A stretch of 64,000 nucleotides of DNA from contig NC_089279.1 in assembly GCF_963678975.1 (NCBI RefSeq), positions 32,452,660 to 32,516,659 of the forward strand, read 5' to 3'. How positions within the stretch are numbered: position 1 is the stretch's first letter; each line of letters starts with the position of its first letter. A model generated the notes under the pieces. That model was not told the DNA's origin and made no database searches. It saw only the letters and a list, made by a program, of their open reading frames with translations. Positions 52,615 to 63,187 of this stretch are shown here, piece after piece. Position numbers and translations under genes: made by a program. This stretch comes from Dysidea avara. Taxonomy: Eukaryota > Porifera > Demospongiae > Dictyoceratida > Dysideidae.

Positions 52615-53385
52615 TGAGATATACTATGTTTACAGATACATATATAGTTGTCACGTTAAACCCATTCCAGTCAATTTGCAGTTTCTGATTAGGGTAGCTA
52701 ATGTAATTTATTAGTCCTACAAATAAAAGAAGTGCAAAAAAATTCTAGTAAATAAAATTATAAAAGAACATGAAATTAATTTGTTCATGTTGGTGTTCAG
52801 CAAATTACACACAGCTGACTGTTAAGAAATATTATCTTGCTAACTTTTGAGGAAGATCTTTCTTTACACTTCTTACTATATGCACACTAGAGAGCTAACT
52901 GCATTTATTCTAGAGTAATGTCTGTAACTTTACTTTTCCTATGTTTCTGTAGTTAGTAGATAAGGAGATTATTAACAGATTATCACCGCTGACTTTAGCA
53001 AAGCATGCCATTTGTCTACAAATTTGATATTTTGCAAGTATTGCATGGCATCGAAAAGAAAAACTGTGCAGGATCTATCTTTTGTACTACCTGTACTTTG
53101 GTTGATGTTGAGGACATTATCATTGTTATAGAATACAGGTATGAATCACATAAACTCTGCACTCTTTTTAATGGTATAGTAGTATATACAATGTACTAAG
53201 AAATAGCTAGCAAAAAAATATTGTCATGGTGGTGCATTATTAAGAAACCAAGAACCTGGTTGTAATTCTTCAATATGACTTAATGTCTGTGACTCTATTG
53301 TATAGTCTTGGAAAACAGTTGAGGTAGTGTGACCATTTGTGGATACTCTTAATGATGGGTAGGTCGACCACAAGAGAAGCAATGA

Positions 53386-56300
53386 GCAGATGCATTTCTT
53401 GAGGCTGTTAGATTCTTTGAAGAGAATGATGATGAGCAAATTACCATTTATGACTTGATTCAATGTATGGAAAGAAATCTGGCTGACAATGAATTAAGTG
53501 CTTACAGCCATCCACATATGCAGCAAAAGCTTAAAGAACATTTTGGAGACAAGATTATTCAGACAGAAATCAATGGTAAACCGAATGTAGTCACTTTTAG
53601 AAACAAAGCTAAGAATGTCCTACATGACTTTTACAATCATCGTGATCTTGATACAGAAAAAGAGAAAATGAGAATAATAGAAACTGCTGCCAAGTTAATC
53701 AGGGATGACATTAAGGAGGTAAAAACGTCTCACAGTCACTATCCAGGTTTTGAAGCGCTAGGGTCTGAAGAAAGTATCAACTTTTTACCAGCATCTTTAA
53801 GATTACTCCTTACAGGTTTGATTGTGGGAAAAGAACTGGAAATTAAAATTGCTTCAATAGGGCAGGCAATAATGCAGGCAGCTCGACCTAGAGTTTTATT
53901 AGCCCCATTACAGGTTGCTTTGGGGGTGCAGCTGCATCACCATTATGCGTCGCGATTCCTAATTGATGCTTTACATCAACATGGTTTCTGTTGCTCCTAC
54001 AATGAAGTTCACCAATTTGAGCAAAATGCAGTTTTGAATTATGGAACTGATATTCCTAATCATTCATCACAGTTTGTCCAGTATGTTGCAGACAATGTTG
54101 ATCATAACATTAAAACCCTTGATGGAAACAATACGTTTCATGGTATGGGGATGATAGCTGCTGTAACCCCTGGAACCAAAGCAAGCAACCCAATCAGCAG
54201 AGTTAAAGTCGTGCCTAATGAAATATCATCTGTTGGTAGAGTGCCAATCTTACACTACAAAGATCACAGTGTTGGAATGACTGCAGTGAGATATCAGAAG
54301 CTCAACAGTTTCATAGCTAAGGATCCCACAGCTCAACTGGATATACTGTGGAAGACCTCAATTATGTTTGGATCACCAAGGCCAGCATGGTCTGGGATGA
54401 TGCAGCTTGTTCACCATGGTACACACCCTGGTAAATCATCTGTGATGTTCCTTCCAATGATTGATATCAATCCCAGTGACACTACATGTGTATACTCTAC
54501 ACTGAGGTACATTCAACAGCATTCAAGTCGTCATAATGTCACACCTATCATCACTTTTGATCAACCCCTATGGTGGAAAGCCTTGATGATCATTGTTAGT
54601 GAACCAGTTGGAAGTCAGCTGAAGAATATAGTTCTTCGCCTAGGAAGTTTCCACACTGAAATGAGTTTTCTTGGATGCATTGGCCACCTCATGGCAGCAT
54701 CTGGTTTGCAGGAGTTACTAGAGCTAATATATGCACCCAATACTGTGGTTCACATGCTCAGTGGTAAAGCTATTTCTAGAGCACTGCAAGGACATTTTCT
54801 AGTTGATGCTGCACTTAATGGTTTGATCATAGCTGATATATTCAATGTGGCTATACCTCAATGCTCAGAAATCACTGATGAAGAAACCGAAGAGACCACA
54901 CAAACATCACAGGCCCAAAATAATTCCTCTGAAAATCCTGAATTGGAAGAAGCTGCTATCCTCTATGAGAACCTAATGCAAGGATCAGTGACCACAGATC
55001 ACGTTTGCCAACATGCTACAATAATCAAGATTAATGATTCTGTTCAAAGAAAGAAAGAATGTTTGAAATCTTTCAGAACAGCAGCACTGTGGCTACAACA
55101 CATGGATATGATTGATATTCTTTACAAACACATACGAGCAGAGCGTACTGGCAACTGGGATTTGCATCTCCAATCCATTTCAGAGATGTTGCCTTACATG
55201 GCAGCCTCAGGGCACAACAATTATACCAAATGCTTGCATTTGTATTTGCAGGAGATGTCTAACCTTCAGAATGATCATCCAGAAGTGCACCAACACTTTC
55301 AAGATGGTTTACATGTGATCAGACGTAGTGATCATAACTGGGCAGGTCTCTCTTCAGATCTTGTCATTGAACAAGTGTTGATGAGAAGCATGAAGACAAA
55401 TGGTGGTCTCACAAGAGGACGAGGCATGACTGAGCAGCAACGATTGATTTGGTTATTGTCAATGCCAGCATGTGCTGAGGTGAATCGAGCAATGCAAGAG
55501 CTCACTGGTGTATCCTATGATTCAGGTGAACAGAACAAGGAGGTTACACAGGCTAGGCTAGTTCGTGACTGGAAGGATACCCAAACACTTCTCAGTTCCC
55601 TCCAAGAAAGGAATCCCTTTTCTACTTCTGACACCACCCTGCGCAATATATACTCCGGATTGCATGCAAAAGGCACCGTTAACATTGACAAAGCACAGGA
55701 TGTTGGTAATGCTATTTTGGATAGAATGGAAGGTGCAGCAGTTACCGAGTACATTTTCAAGAAGAATCACCAAGCAGTCATGTTAGACACAAAATCCATT
55801 ATAAAGATTGAAGGTGTTGCAGTCCAGATTGATCCTCAACTGCTTTTTCAGAGATTAACCCTAGCTGCGAAAGCAACTAGTAACACTGAGGATGTGTTCA
55901 AGTACGAACTCTGCAGTTATCCACCAACTCTCTTTGATACCTCACTAATGCTTAGACAACCACAGAAGACTGCACTAGCTAGTGCAGTTTGAAACACACT
56001 GGAATTAGATACTCCTGAAGTACCTGGAGAAGTTCAATTTGTATTAGATGGTGGTTCCCTTCTACAGCGAATACCATGGACTCAAGGGAGTACTTATGGA
56101 GAAATATGCACAGTATATGCAGATTATGTAACCAAGAAATACGGAGAAGCTGTTGTTGTTTTTGATGGCTATGAGAAGTCATCAACAAAAGATATGGTAC
56201 ATCTGGGGAGGGCTAAAGGATGTTCTGGATTGGCTGTGTCATTCACCAAAGATACGAAGATGAACATGAAGAAGGAAACTTTTTTATCAAACAGCACCAA

Positions 56301-57216
56301 CAAGCAGCAGTTCATTAATATGCTTAGCTTCTTCTTGGAAAGAAATTGTAAAGTATGCCATGCTTCAGGAGATGCTGATTTGATGATTGTACAAAAAGCA
56401 GTAGAATTAGCCAGAGTAGCAGACACTGTGCTAGTTGGTGATGACACCGATCTTCTTATATCGTTGTGCTATCATGCCTGCTTGGAATCACACAACATAT
56501 TTTTCAAACCAGAGCCAAAGAAAGCCACTATGAAACCCAGGGTGTGGAACATAACTGCTATCAAAGAGAAACTTGGCTTAGAAATATGCAACAACATTCT
56601 CTTCCTGCATGCAATACTTGGATGTGACACAACATCACAGCTATATGGCATTGGGAAAGGTACTTCCCTTAAGAAGTTCAAGTCCAGTAAACGCTTTCAA
56701 ATGCAGGCCAAAGTGTTCAGTACAACAACTTCTACGCCACATGACATCATGGCTGCAGGAGAGCAGGCACTAGTGGATTTATACAGTGGAAATCCAAAGG
56801 AAGGATTAAACTCTCTCCGTTACAAGCGTTTCTGTGAAAAGGTAGCTACAAATACTACATTTGTTCTTCCACAAACTTTGCCACCAACTTCAGCTGCTGC
56901 TAAATATCATAGTTTCCATGTATATTTCCAAATACAAGAGTGGAAAGGTGTTGCCAGTGAAATGCAGCCAACTGCATGGGGATGGAAAGACTATGATGGA
57001 AAACTGATGCCTGTACTTACTGATTTACCACCTGCTCCAGATGAGCTATTAAAAATGATTAGATGTAACTGCCACACTGACTGCAGCAGCATGAGATGCA
57101 CTTGCAAGAAATACAATGTGAAATGCTCTTCTGTTTGTGGTAACTGCAAGGGAACAGGCTGCACCAACTTAGATACTTCAATCCATGAAGATGATACTGA
57201 TGCCAACACTGAATAA
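53386..57216 (+). pseudogene. Academ-like transposase, one internal stop
   Basis: A single frame from 53,386 to 57,216, about 1,275 codons, interrupted only by TGA at 55,990-55,992. N-terminal part: HPHMQQKLKEHFGD, FLPASLRLLLTGLIVGKE. Middle: TPIITFDQPLWWKA, GSFHTEMSFLGCIGHLMAAS, TRGRGMTEQQRLIWLLSMPA. After the stop, counting from 56,194: ASGDADLMIV (57-66) and LVGDDTDLLISL (80-91), acidic motifs of a PIN/XPG-like nuclease, then LGCDTTSQLYGIGKG. The C-terminus (about 286-325) has a Cys cluster, CNCHTDCSSMRCTCKKYNV and CSSVCGNCKGTGC. A TGA at 53,383-53,385 bounds the frame upstream and no ATG is near, so a 5' exon may exist in 52.6-53.4 kb. I recognise the family as widespread in invertebrates. 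Confidence 0.72.
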
Positions 57217-57452
57217 AAGTGAATCTTAAACCATCTGTATACATACAGTGAGACAGTTTTATAGAATAGATTTTCCGCTACCATAATACTAGCCATGGTT
57301 GAAGTATAAATTTTATTATAATGAATATCATTGTGTATGTACCTAACTGAATTTGTACAATGTCAGGTTTGGAATTGTAAAGAATTAGATCCATCTTCTT
57401 GACAATAGAGAATGAAAACAACCGAATTGTATATAGAGCTATGCTATTTATT

Positions 57453-57924
57453 GGTTTCCATGGTAACACATGCACCTTATAGTCTTCACTATGACACTCT
57501 GTTATAAAAAGTGTCCCTTGCTATGGGAAAACTATCATTAGACAAGCAATAAATAGCTTAAACTAAAATTTAATTAAGTGCGTGGGCGGGGCTTATAATG
57601 TCAGTTTTATCCAGTAAAATGATGATAACTTTAGAACAGATTAAGCTATGGATACCAAACAAGTGTCATCTTGTTGCTTATAGTGAGAGCAATCATTTGA
57701 TACCAAATGTAAATAGTTTGGATAATGTACAGCTGAAATAGAAGAATAAATACACATTTTTTTGCTAAAAATGGCTGAAAAGGTCATGCAAAAAGGGTAT
57801 TTTCCCCCAATGGGATTTTCCGGGACTTTTGATATGTTATAGAGCACATTTTTCTGTGCCAGAAACTGTTGAAACCATTTGTGTTGCAATTAGTTTAAGG
57901 TCAAACCATAAAATGACTGGACTA
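57453..57924. repeat. Right TIR of the Academ-like transposon
   Basis: Inverse of 52,137-52,614. The interval 57,217-57,452 is 3' non-coding sequence of the element. Confidence 0.85.
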
Positions 57925-58043
57925 TAATATCATACGACAGGGTTCCCAATGAAAAAAATCGACTTATACCAAACTCCTGTGAGTCTCAACTATTCATTAC
58001 CACTAATGATATTGTTAAACACATGGACAACAACCATCAAGTT

Positions 58044-58670
58044 GATGCTGCAATGAAATTAATGGGTAACTGAAAGAGCTGATATCTAGAGCGGCCAATA
58101 ATCAATAATGTCACTACAACTGACTATGATTACCAAAGAATACCTTGGCTGTAAAACAGGCAAATAAAAGTAACTGGCAATAAAAACAGCTGATATGTGA
58201 AGCGGCCAAGAATAAAAGATAAGTTGATACAACTTACTACAATTATAAACTTGCAACATTGAATCCTAATCATTCAACTGTGTTCTATACATTCACCCTT
58301 GCTACATCCTAAATTAATTCTTTGTAACTCTAATTGGCTGGTAATTTGGCCGCCTTTTTTTCTTTACTACTATTGAAAAAGGCGGCCAAATTACCAGCCA
58401 ATTAGAGTTACAAAGAATTAATTTAGGATGTAGCAAGGGTGAATGTATGGTTAGGATTCAATGTTGCAAGTTTATAATTGTAGCAAGTTGTATCAACTTA
58501 ACTTTTATTCTTGGCCACTTCGGATATCAGCTGTTTTGGTTGCCAGTTACTTTTATTTACCTGTTCTACAGCCAAGGTATTCTTTGGTAATCATAGTCAG
58601 TTGTAGTAATATTATTGATTCCTGGCCGCTCTAGATATCAGCTCTTTCAGTTACCCATTAATTTCATGGA
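58044..58670. repeat. Large near-perfect hairpin (foldback), ~300-bp arms
   Basis: The left arm ends GGTAATTTGGCCGCCTTTTTT at 58,360, the loop is about 15 nt (58,361-58,375), and the right arm begins AAAAAGGCGGCCAAATTACC. Pairing continues outward to ATTAATGGGTAACTGAAAGA / TCTTTCAGTTACCCATTAAT. GCGGCCAA occurs three times per arm. No ORF or target duplication was identified. Confidence 0.88.
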
Positions 58671-58849
58671 GTGTTTTTCTACAGCTTATCTGTTTTACAT
58701 GGGGTTACAGATACTTGTAGTTTCTTGGACGTGCCTTTTCTTTACAGCGAAGGTGTTTTGGGGGGGGATATCACTAATATTTGTTAGTTATATAATTTAC
58801 AGACCCACTGTGTAGTAAGGTCACTGCTGGGCCAACTTGTGAATCCTCA

Positions 58850-59510
58850 AACGTATTGCCTCAAGGGTGTGATGAATTTTCAGGTCTTCAAATTTTGTAT
58901 TACCTCAAGATGTGATGAATTTTCAGTTCCGTCATTTACGTAAAAAGTGACAGATTTTTAGCTGTATTATATTTAATGCCTGCCTGTCGATTTTACAGGT
59001 ACAGGGTACTTGGTCATAGCATGCAGTTCTCTTACTAGCAGTGCTACATACATAACTTGGCTAGAGCTGCTCTAAACTTGGCAACTAAGATCAAGGTTCG
59101 GGGGGGGTAAGTAGACAAAGGAATTTTATAATGTTATGTGTGTTCTTTAGTTCTCAATTGTCAAGTGTACGTGGACTGTAGTAACATCAAGGACGTTGTG
59201 GATCTTCAGGTCAGTCTGTGTGTATAGTAAGAAATTTTTGTATTACCTCAAGGGTGTGATGAATTTTCAGATCCCCAAATCTGTCATTTGCATAAAAAAG
59301 TGACAGATTTTTAGCTGTATTGTATTTAATGCCCTGTCAATTTTACAGGTACAGGGTACTTGGTCATAGCATGCGGTTCTCTCACTAGCAGTGGTACATA
59401 CGTAAAGATCAAGGTTTGGGGGAGTAAGTTTATATAGACAGAGAAATTATATAATGTTATGTGTGTTCTTTAGTTCTCAATTGTCAAGCGTACGTGGACG
59501 ATGAGGCCTG
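58850..59510. repeat. Tandem duplication of a ~330-bp unit
   Basis: Two direct copies, about 58,850-59,180 and 59,240-59,505. They share GTGATGAATTTTCAG, AGTGACAGATTTTTAGCTG, TTACAGGTACAGGGTACTTG, GTCATAGCATGC and TTCTCAATTGTCAAG. A smaller duplication of CCTCAAG-GTGATGAATTTTCAG sits at the start of the first copy. Confidence 0.75.
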
Positions 59511-59734
59511 GTAAGATCTTGGCATTATATTTCAGTTGATTACAATCTTCTGAATTTCCAGGATGAGGCGTACAGTTGCGATGGGACTAACTATCCCATT
59601 TTTATTGTCAGAATTTTATTGTTAATGTCACAAACAATTAATGTGATATATTTTGTTATGCAACATGTGTATTAATTAAATGACATGCATGACGAAAGCC
59701 ACAATGGAAGTGACTACTTGCTGTTAGGGTGGGT
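59511..59734. other. Non-coding spacer
   Basis: AT-rich sequence between the tandem duplication and the L9 tail; nothing recognised. Confidence 0.4.
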
Positions 59735-59813
59735 AATGATTATGATTATGATTAAAGTACCGGTAAAGGCACAGCCTGTATACCGGATCTGCACACAATA
59801 GTACAATTAACCA

Positions 59814-61471
59814 TTATACAAAAGTAAATTTCGAATCAAATAAGTGATTATCTAATAAGGATTTAAAATTATTTACAGAATTTACGTTAACTACAACAGC
59901 AGGCAAAGCGTTCCAATCATTAATTAACCTATTAAAAAAATATTTTGATCGACAGTTTAATCTTGAGTGACATTTGAAAAGCTTAAACTGATGCCCCCTT
60001 GTAATGGTGGTATCGGAGTAGGTATATTGAGTGGAAAAATCTGAATTGAAATAGTTATTGATGATCCTGTAAAGTAGTATCATATCACCTCTATGATGCC
60101 TGTGAGCCTGGGATGGTAGTTGTAGTGCTGCTAGTCTCTCTTTATACGGTTTATCTCTTAATGATGGCAATAAATGTGTAGCCCTACGTTGGACTTTCTC
60201 CACTTTCCTTTGATCAAGAACAAAGAAAGGCCCCCATACTGCGTTACTATATTCAAGTGTTGGATGCACAAAAGCTGTAAATAATTTAGTCAATACATCA
60301 GAATCTAAATAATCTTAATTAATCGTAGTAATTGATTAGCTTTTACAGCAACCTCTGTGGTATGCAGGTGGAACTTAAGTTGGTGGTCCAAGATAATGCC
60401 TAAGTCTTTGTAAGAATCAATATTGTCAATAACTGTTCCATCCAAATAATATGGCCCATAGTGATGCATCGGTCCAAGGTGCATATGCTTGCACTTCAAG
60501 ATATTGAACTTAAATTGCCAACGAATTGACCATTCATAAAGTAAATCCAAATCATGTTGTAGTGCTGAATAATCCTCACTAGTTCTTACAACACGGAAAG
60601 TCTTAGTGTCGTCAGCAAACATGTATATGGGACTTGATACAACCGAAGGTAAGTCATTGACAAACATCGTGAATAAGATGGGACCCAACACTGAACCCTG
60701 TGGGACTCCACTTTGAACAGGAATGGAATTAGATTTCTTTCCATTAAGCACTACTTCTTGTGTTCTGTCCTTAAGAAAATCTTTTATCCACTGTAGCATC
60801 TTACCGTGTATCCCAAAAGAAGACAATTTTTGAATCAAGCGTTGGTGGGGAACTGTGTCAAAGGATTTTTGAAAATCTAGATATATCACATCAACAGAGT
60901 AACCTTCGTCTAAGTGTTTAGTAAAATAATCAAGTACATGAAGTAATTGAGTAGTACACGATCTGCCAGGTACAAATCCAAATTGGTAAGCTGAGAGCAA
61001 ATTGTTCGATATTAAATGACTTATTAAATGATCTTTAACTATAGTTTCCATTAACTTACCAAAAATGGACATAAGACTGACTGGACGGTAGTTACCAACA
61101 TTGTTTCTAGCACCTTTCATGTGAATTGGTGTCACTTGGGCATTTTTCCAGTCATGCGGTAAGGTTCCACTAATAAATGATTTGCTGAAAATAATGGACA
61201 ATGGAATAGCAATAAATTCACCCACAGATTTTATTATAGAAATTGGCCAGCCATCTGGTCCTGGAGACTTACTGTTATGCATGTTCATAATTTTATCTAA
61301 AACAATATCCGGGGTGAAATCTATCGACTCAGATGTGGGAGGGGAACCATTAGGATCTATTGCAGGGGTAGAAGTGATATCTTCATTAGTAAAAACAGTG
61401 GAAAAATAATTATTAAACAAGGTAGCCATTTCAAAATCAGAGCATGTCACAATGTCATCAGAACGGATCAA
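59814..61471 (-). pseudogene. LINE L9 ORF2, reverse transcriptase to C-terminus
   Basis: From 61,471: FNNYFSTVFTNEDI, NSKSPGPDGWPISIIKSV, NVGNYRPVSLMSIFGKL, LDFQKSFDTVPHQRL, SGVPQGSVLGPILFTMF and the catalytic YMFADDTKTF, open to 60,305 (388 codons). After a break at 60,295-60,305 the C-terminus continues with FVHPTLEYSNAVWGPF and VEKVQRRATHLLP, stopping at 59,814. CR1/L2-like; closest in style to L2. Confidence 0.88.
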
Positions 61472-61526
61472 TTCAGTAATGCTGGGGCGTGTCTTAACTT
61501 TGGAGTTTACATACTACCAAAAAGCT

Positions 61527-62695
61527 TTATATAGGCTTGGATTTAACATTCTGAACTAATTGCTTTTCGTAGTCCTTTTTAAGGTTGCGAGTTAAGCTTC
61601 TAAGTTGATTATTTACAGTTTTGAAGTTTAATAGATCAGTTGAAGAACGAGTTGAACGATACTTTTTCCACAATTTGTTTTTCTGTTTCTTTAAAGAGAA
61701 TACTTCAAAATTGGAATACAAACTTTTCCTTTCTCTTTGTTTATAAGTAGGAATGTATTTATCAATAATATCTTGAAAGATGGACTTAAACAATAACCAA
61801 GACTCATTAGTGTCGAGAGTTTCCATAATAGATACCCAGTCCACATTACTAAGAGCTTGTTTCATTAGATCAATGTTAGCTGCTCTAATGTTATATTTAA
61901 GATTATCATACTTCTTTGGTTCTGAGTAGCAAATCAAATCAAATTCTATACATATGTGATCACTATTTCCCAGGGGCGGTAGGTACACTAAATTATTGAA
62001 CATATCCTGTTCGTTTGTAAAAACAAGGTCCAACAAACTCAGAGTTTCCTCTTCTCTGTATCTCGTGGGTTCATTAATATGCTGAAATAAAAATAAGTCA
62101 TCAATCGTATCTAATAATGGTTCAAAGTGACAATTATTCCCAGTGCCAGAGAAGTTTGACCAAGATATTACCCTGTAATAAAGTCACCGCATATTAACAA
62201 GTGTGTATAATTATGAAGACTGGTAAGTAAATCACAAAGGGATGCTGTGCTGGTGTCAATATTGCCTGAGGGACTGTGATAAATGCACCCGACTAATAAT
62301 GAGTCAGATCCTTGCAGCTTGACACTAGCCCAAACATGATCCTTGAAATGAGGTGAATTGAAAAATACTTGTGAAGCTTGTAGTTTGTGATGAACATATA
62401 TACCTACTCCTCGTATATCAGATGAGATGGGGTCATAGTTATTGGGATCAAGATTTAAATAACAATGATAACCAGGGAGGGTAATTAATGAAAGAGCAAC
62501 AACTGCATTAGGTGCTTTAGGTAGTATTTCACTAATGACAATAATATCCAAAGGGGTGCTGCCTGCAATTTGCATTAGAAGATCTCTTTTATTCAAAAAT
62601 TGGTTTGCGCTGGTGTACAAAACTCTCGTCCTATTTTTAACTATACTGCTGTCAACAGTTTCTGTAGTGTATGTAAAGCTTTCATCAGGAAGACT
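61527..62695 (-). pseudogene. LINE L9 ORF2, endonuclease part
   Basis: N-terminal half at 62,695-62,168: RVLYTSANQFLNKRDLL, IVISEILPKAP, DIRGVGIYVHHKL and LICGDF, where the frame is lost. C-terminal half at 62,036-61,527: LDLVFTNEQDM, LGNSDHICIEFDL, then the linker KKQKNKLWKKYRST. The Glu of the usual TET/SEI motif and the SDH motif are visible. The gap 62,037-62,167 is in broken frames. Confidence 0.8.
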
Positions 62696-63187
62696 CAGTG
62701 GCAGATCTAGAGGGGTTTCTGGGGTTTCGACAGAAACCCCCTTTTAAATCTAGCTCAGTGGCACATAAACATTGTTGCACTGACAATTTGTCATAGCAAA
62801 CAACTATATACCACTGTATTTCAGTAGTATGCATGCAGTTACACTTAACTGACACCATTTATAGGTATTAAACCCTCAGCAACACTTCACTTTTCATCTC
62901 TCACTGTATTAAAAACGATCGAGATACTCTAATAAAGTAGTCATGTAACTACTCTAATTGAGCAATCAAAGCTACAGATTGCAGTCACCATCTTTGACCT
63001 ATATAGTTAGCAATATAGTGTTTGTTTAAAGCATTGGAATTATTGCAATTTGTAACTAAAAATAGCCTAATATCCGATCTCAGAACTTCTAAAGTCTCAA
63101 ATTTTCCCAGATAAATGTCATCAGATGCCTTATTCAGCTATACCAACTTTCAGAAACCCCCTTTTAAAATTCCTAGATCTGCCACTG
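62696..63187. mobile_element. MITE with CAGTGGCAGATCTAG ends, 5-bp TSD
   Basis: Ends CAGTGGCAGATCTAGAGGGG and the inverse of CAGTGGCAGATCTAGGAATT. It is flanked by AGACT (62,691-62,695 and 63,188-63,192). CAGAAACCCCCTTTTAAA occurs near both ends in direct orientation. It shares GATCGAGATACTCTAATA with the MITE at 19,532-19,872, so both belong to one broad family. It sits at the ORF1/ORF2 junction of L9. Confidence 0.85.

Larger units (their letters stand above)
52137..57924 (+). mobile_element. Academ-like DNA transposon with ~475-bp TIRs
   Basis: Left end TAGTCCAATCATTTTAT (52,137) and right end the inverse of TAGTCCAGTCATTTTAT (57,924). The inverted repeats run to GTTACCATGGAAAC (52,614) and from GTTTCCATGGTAAC (57,453). 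It is flanked by TAA on both sides, a 3-bp duplication. The single large ORF between them codes a PIN/XPG-like nuclease region and a C-terminal Cys cluster. Academ elements are described with 3-4 bp duplications, an XPG-type domain and a Cys8 finger, which fits; PIF/Harbinger also makes TWA duplications but its transposase differs. Confidence 0.72.
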
